Source: Casuarius casuarius (lineage: Eukaryota > Chordata > Aves > Casuariiformes > Casuariidae). From it: 64,000 bases of DNA. Both the position numbers and the translations under genes were made by a program. Positions 61,679 to 64,000 of the stretch are shown here, piece after piece. Numbering within the stretch: the first letter of the stretch is position 1; the number at the start of each line of letters is the position of its first letter. The notes beneath the pieces are model-generated. The model worked only from the letters and a program-made list of their open reading frames with translations. It was not told the DNA's origin and ran no database searches. Where the stretch lies: contig PTFA01000314.1 in NCBI GenBank assembly GCA_003342895.1, positions 868,001-932,000 on the forward strand, written 5' to 3'.

Positions 61679-63797
61679 CCCTCCCATCCTGCTAAATGGA
61701 CATCTTGTCAAATACTGTTTGCCCAGACTGACAGCTATAGAGGTCTTGGAGAAAAAGCCAGATCCCTGCACATACGCGCGAAAAAACAGAATCAAAATGT
61801 CAAGGCACAAGCGAAATACATCACTGTGCTTCCCTGTCAGGTTTTGCTAGTATCACCCGGCTAAGCTGACAGAGGAACACCTGCAGCAAGTTAACCTATT
61901 TTTATTAGCGCTTGTTTCACATATTTATATTTGATTAGGAATATATGGACTGTTGGAGAGAAGGCTTTCAATTATTTCATGGAGAAATGGACTGCCCGCT
62001 GTTCGGCATGCAGAAAGGCATTCAGGGCAGTGAAGTTGCTTTCAAATAGTACAGCAATTAATAAAGAAAGAAAAAATAATTTCACAGTCGGTTGTTAAAT
62101 TAGCAATTCTTCAGCATGTCTGTAGTTCCTGGCAGAATTAATATGCACTCTGAAGCCTTGGGCAGCCTTGGTGCATATCATTTACCCAGGAGCTTCAAGA
62201 GCAAAACACAGAGAAAAGGAGAAGCCCTCAACTGCAAGAGAATTACTGGAGTGTCTATCTAGCAATCATTGAGGAACCCGGTTCACGAATTATCAATAAG
62301 GAAAGAAATGTTTGGATCTGGATTGCATCTCCTGTTCTTTCAAGACAGATGTAGCAGAAACGGTGGCTGGAAAATGAGGTGTTAAGTAACACAAAGAAAA
62401 AAAATAGGCAGGCAGTAAAATGCATTTGAGCAAGGAGAAGAAAGTATACAATGAGAACAATAAATTTTCCTTGTGTTGAAGGGGGATATTTTATAGCAGC
62501 TTTTTGCAAATTGGATGCATCTACATAAATAATGTAGCAACACATTTAATTGCAACTATTTATTTTTAAATTTGGCTGGATGACAAGAAAATTTCTGTGC
62601 AGAATAATGAACCTTGTGTTCTTGCCACTTATGCAACTTAAAAAAAAAAAATTGCGGCTAGTACTTCAGCCTTTCAGGGTCTTAGAAGTTCAGGCTGGTC
62701 TCTAGCACATCTGAAAACAAACCACCAAAACCCAGAAGTATCTCTGTATTTAATCACTGCTGGGGATTGGGGAGGCGAAGAGATGTGCCTGGTTCAAGCA
62801 CGGCTCCAGCAATCAGGGTCCTGCCGCAACCTGGAGCTGACACGGATGAGGCAGAAAGTGTGACAGGGAGGAGGTTGGGGTGGAGGGGGATCACAGGGGA
62901 ATAGGCAGGGGGGAAGAGGATGTGGGGATGCAGAGAGCTGAGAAGCACCTCTGCTTTGCAGACCACAGCCAGTGTACTCTGCAGTGCTCATCCTGGCACT
63001 TGCCCTGCAGGTGTCAACAAAAATAAGTTTGATTCCTCAAGTTCTCTGGCAGTCTCTAGATTTCAGGGCTTTTAAGAGGACACAGTCAGCCTCCTCCCTT
63101 GCCTGCTGCCTGTCGTGGAGTATCATCCCAGCATTGGAGAAGGCTTTGAAAAAAGGTGGGGAAGATGACCTGTGAGATGGGACACAGTGTATAAGACCTA
63201 AGACGGACAGGTTTTGGCCTTTCCTTGCAAGGTGNACAGCTGCTGGGACTAAGCTCTGGCCCTCCCAGCACACTGAGCCCTTGCTCCAGCACTGGCTGCT
63301 CCCCCTTTCTCCCCTGTCCTCACCTTCTAATCTTTCCTTAAACAAATATTCAAAACAAAAGTGAGCAGCTTCTGTGAAGCAGAATTGTTGTTTTTTCCCA
63401 AGCAGTTTTAGGAAGAGTGTTAATGCGGTGCAGGGGTGCGGAAGGACAGCAGTAATAATGAGTAAAGAAAGTACTAAGTTTCCATGGCAAGCAAGCTCAC
63501 ATAGGCAGTCCTTGTTTCTCTGGATGTGGCTGGAGAAGCAATTAAGCTTAAGATAAGCAACAGTATCCCCTTATAATAGTTTGAGAATCAAATCTCCATA
63601 AATCAAGCTTTGGCAGCTCAAAACCTTAGGAAAAAAAAAAACCCGAAAAACCCTTACTATGCGAATGACCAGAGTAGCTGCTGCAAAGTTTGCTTCAGGC
63701 TAGTGCTTTATGGGATGTTGGAGCCTGGCAGAGGGAAATGGATTTGTCAGGGGAGCGGATTGCAGCGAGGGTTATGCATAGCAGAGGAAAGGGATCA

Positions 63798-63822
63798 TTT
63801 GCTTTGCTTTGCTTTGCTTTGC
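63798..63822. repeat. (TTTGC)5 pentanucleotide microsatellite
   Basis: Five exact tandem TTTGC units, the cleanest microsatellite in the window. Likely length-polymorphic. Confidence 0.95.
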
Positions 63823-64000
63823 CTTTGAAGTGCTGGAGCAGCTGTGTATGTCAAACGGCTGTTTTTGGGGCAAGGCGAAAACCTGTGAGAAGTGCATGCT
63901 GCTGAAACAATGGCAAGGCTTGCTAATAGGACGCCACCCTCCCGAAAGGGAGATACTTTTATGTACATGTTTTTCCTCTCAGAAGAGTCCTGTTTATAGT

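Larger units (their letters stand above)
6386..64000 (+). other. EPHA5: EPHA5 intron 3 (5' 57.6 kb, incomplete at window end)
   Basis: Everything after the exon 3 donor is noncoding as far as I can see. Exon 4 should be about 156 nt and encode the rest of the Cys-rich region, with several cysteines and a CPPHS-like motif. No frame on the + strand shows this, so the intron is inferred to extend past the right end. EPHA5 introns are known to be very large in vertebrates. The DNA is AT-rich, carries scattered single n positions from about 6996 onward, and has few recognisable repeats. Individual items within it are listed separately. Confidence 0.85.
47111..64000. other. EPHA5: Intron 3, last section to window end: no gene seen
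   Basis: AT-rich intron with homopolymer tracts (49052-49071, 55865-55881, 61348-61373), the period-21 duplication at 52.5 kb, short hairpins at 55127 and 60498, and AT-rich blocks at about 58000-58160, 60220-60330 and 61890-62130. GC-richer intervals at 48250-48660 and 60900-61180 give open frames on both strands without family signatures. I found no exon 4 and no exon-like splice pair with Eph similarity. Confidence 0.6.

Noticed and set aside
63939..63952. CTCCC-GAAA-GGGAG hairpin with a GNRA-type loop as an RNA element
   Set aside because: A five-base-pair stem is too short, and no larger RNA fold is evident around it.
1..64000. Bacterial-style operons, CRISPR arrays, ribosome binding sites or phage features
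   Set aside because: The window is vertebrate intronic DNA with one spliced exon. No spaced direct-repeat array or dense gene packing exists.

Overview
This is a window of vertebrate nuclear DNA, most likely from a bird. It carries one protein-coding exon, on the + strand, and the rest is intron. The exon (5722-6385) is the large third exon of an A-class Eph receptor tyrosine kinase gene. Its protein sequence identifies EPHA5 (called CEK7 in chicken) rather than EPHA3, EPHA4 or EPHA7. It is bounded by clean splice signals and is 664 nt long, the usual size of this exon across the Eph family. It starts in phase 0 and ends one base into a codon. The avian call rests on the close match to my memory of the chicken protein, on the very low density of recognisable young repeats, and on the huge introns. 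I could not run an alignment.

Layout: 1-5721 is the 3' part of the intron before exon 3. It holds a branch-point candidate, a pyrimidine tract and an AG acceptor at its end, and I see no trace of the short 65-nt exon 2. 5722-6385 is exon 3, encoding most of the ephrin-binding domain and the start of the cysteine-rich (sushi) region. 6386-64000 is intron 3. It fills the rest of the window (57.6 kb) and runs off the right end, so exon 4 (expected to encode the rest of the Cys-rich region) lies outside.

Intron 3 is mostly unremarkable single-copy, AT-rich DNA with scattered single-base ambiguities (n). What I could pick out is as follows: a well-matched ancient MIR/CORE-SINE in antisense orientation near 24.5 kb and a shorter sense fragment near 36.9 kb; a doubtful old CR1-type tail near 47 kb; two small CpG-dense patches (about 15.4 kb and 27.6-27.8 kb) that stand out from the CpG-poor background; a period-21 tandem duplication at 52.5 kb; several homopolymer and short microsatellite tracts; a handful of short perfect hairpins; and AT-rich blocks with homeodomain-type TAAT cores that could be conserved noncoding elements.

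I found no second gene, no structural RNA gene, no intact mobile element and no array-like system. The many short open reading frames on both strands have no family signatures, are interrupted by stops in neighbouring frames, and are what random sequence of this size gives. I saw no convincing undescribed system here.
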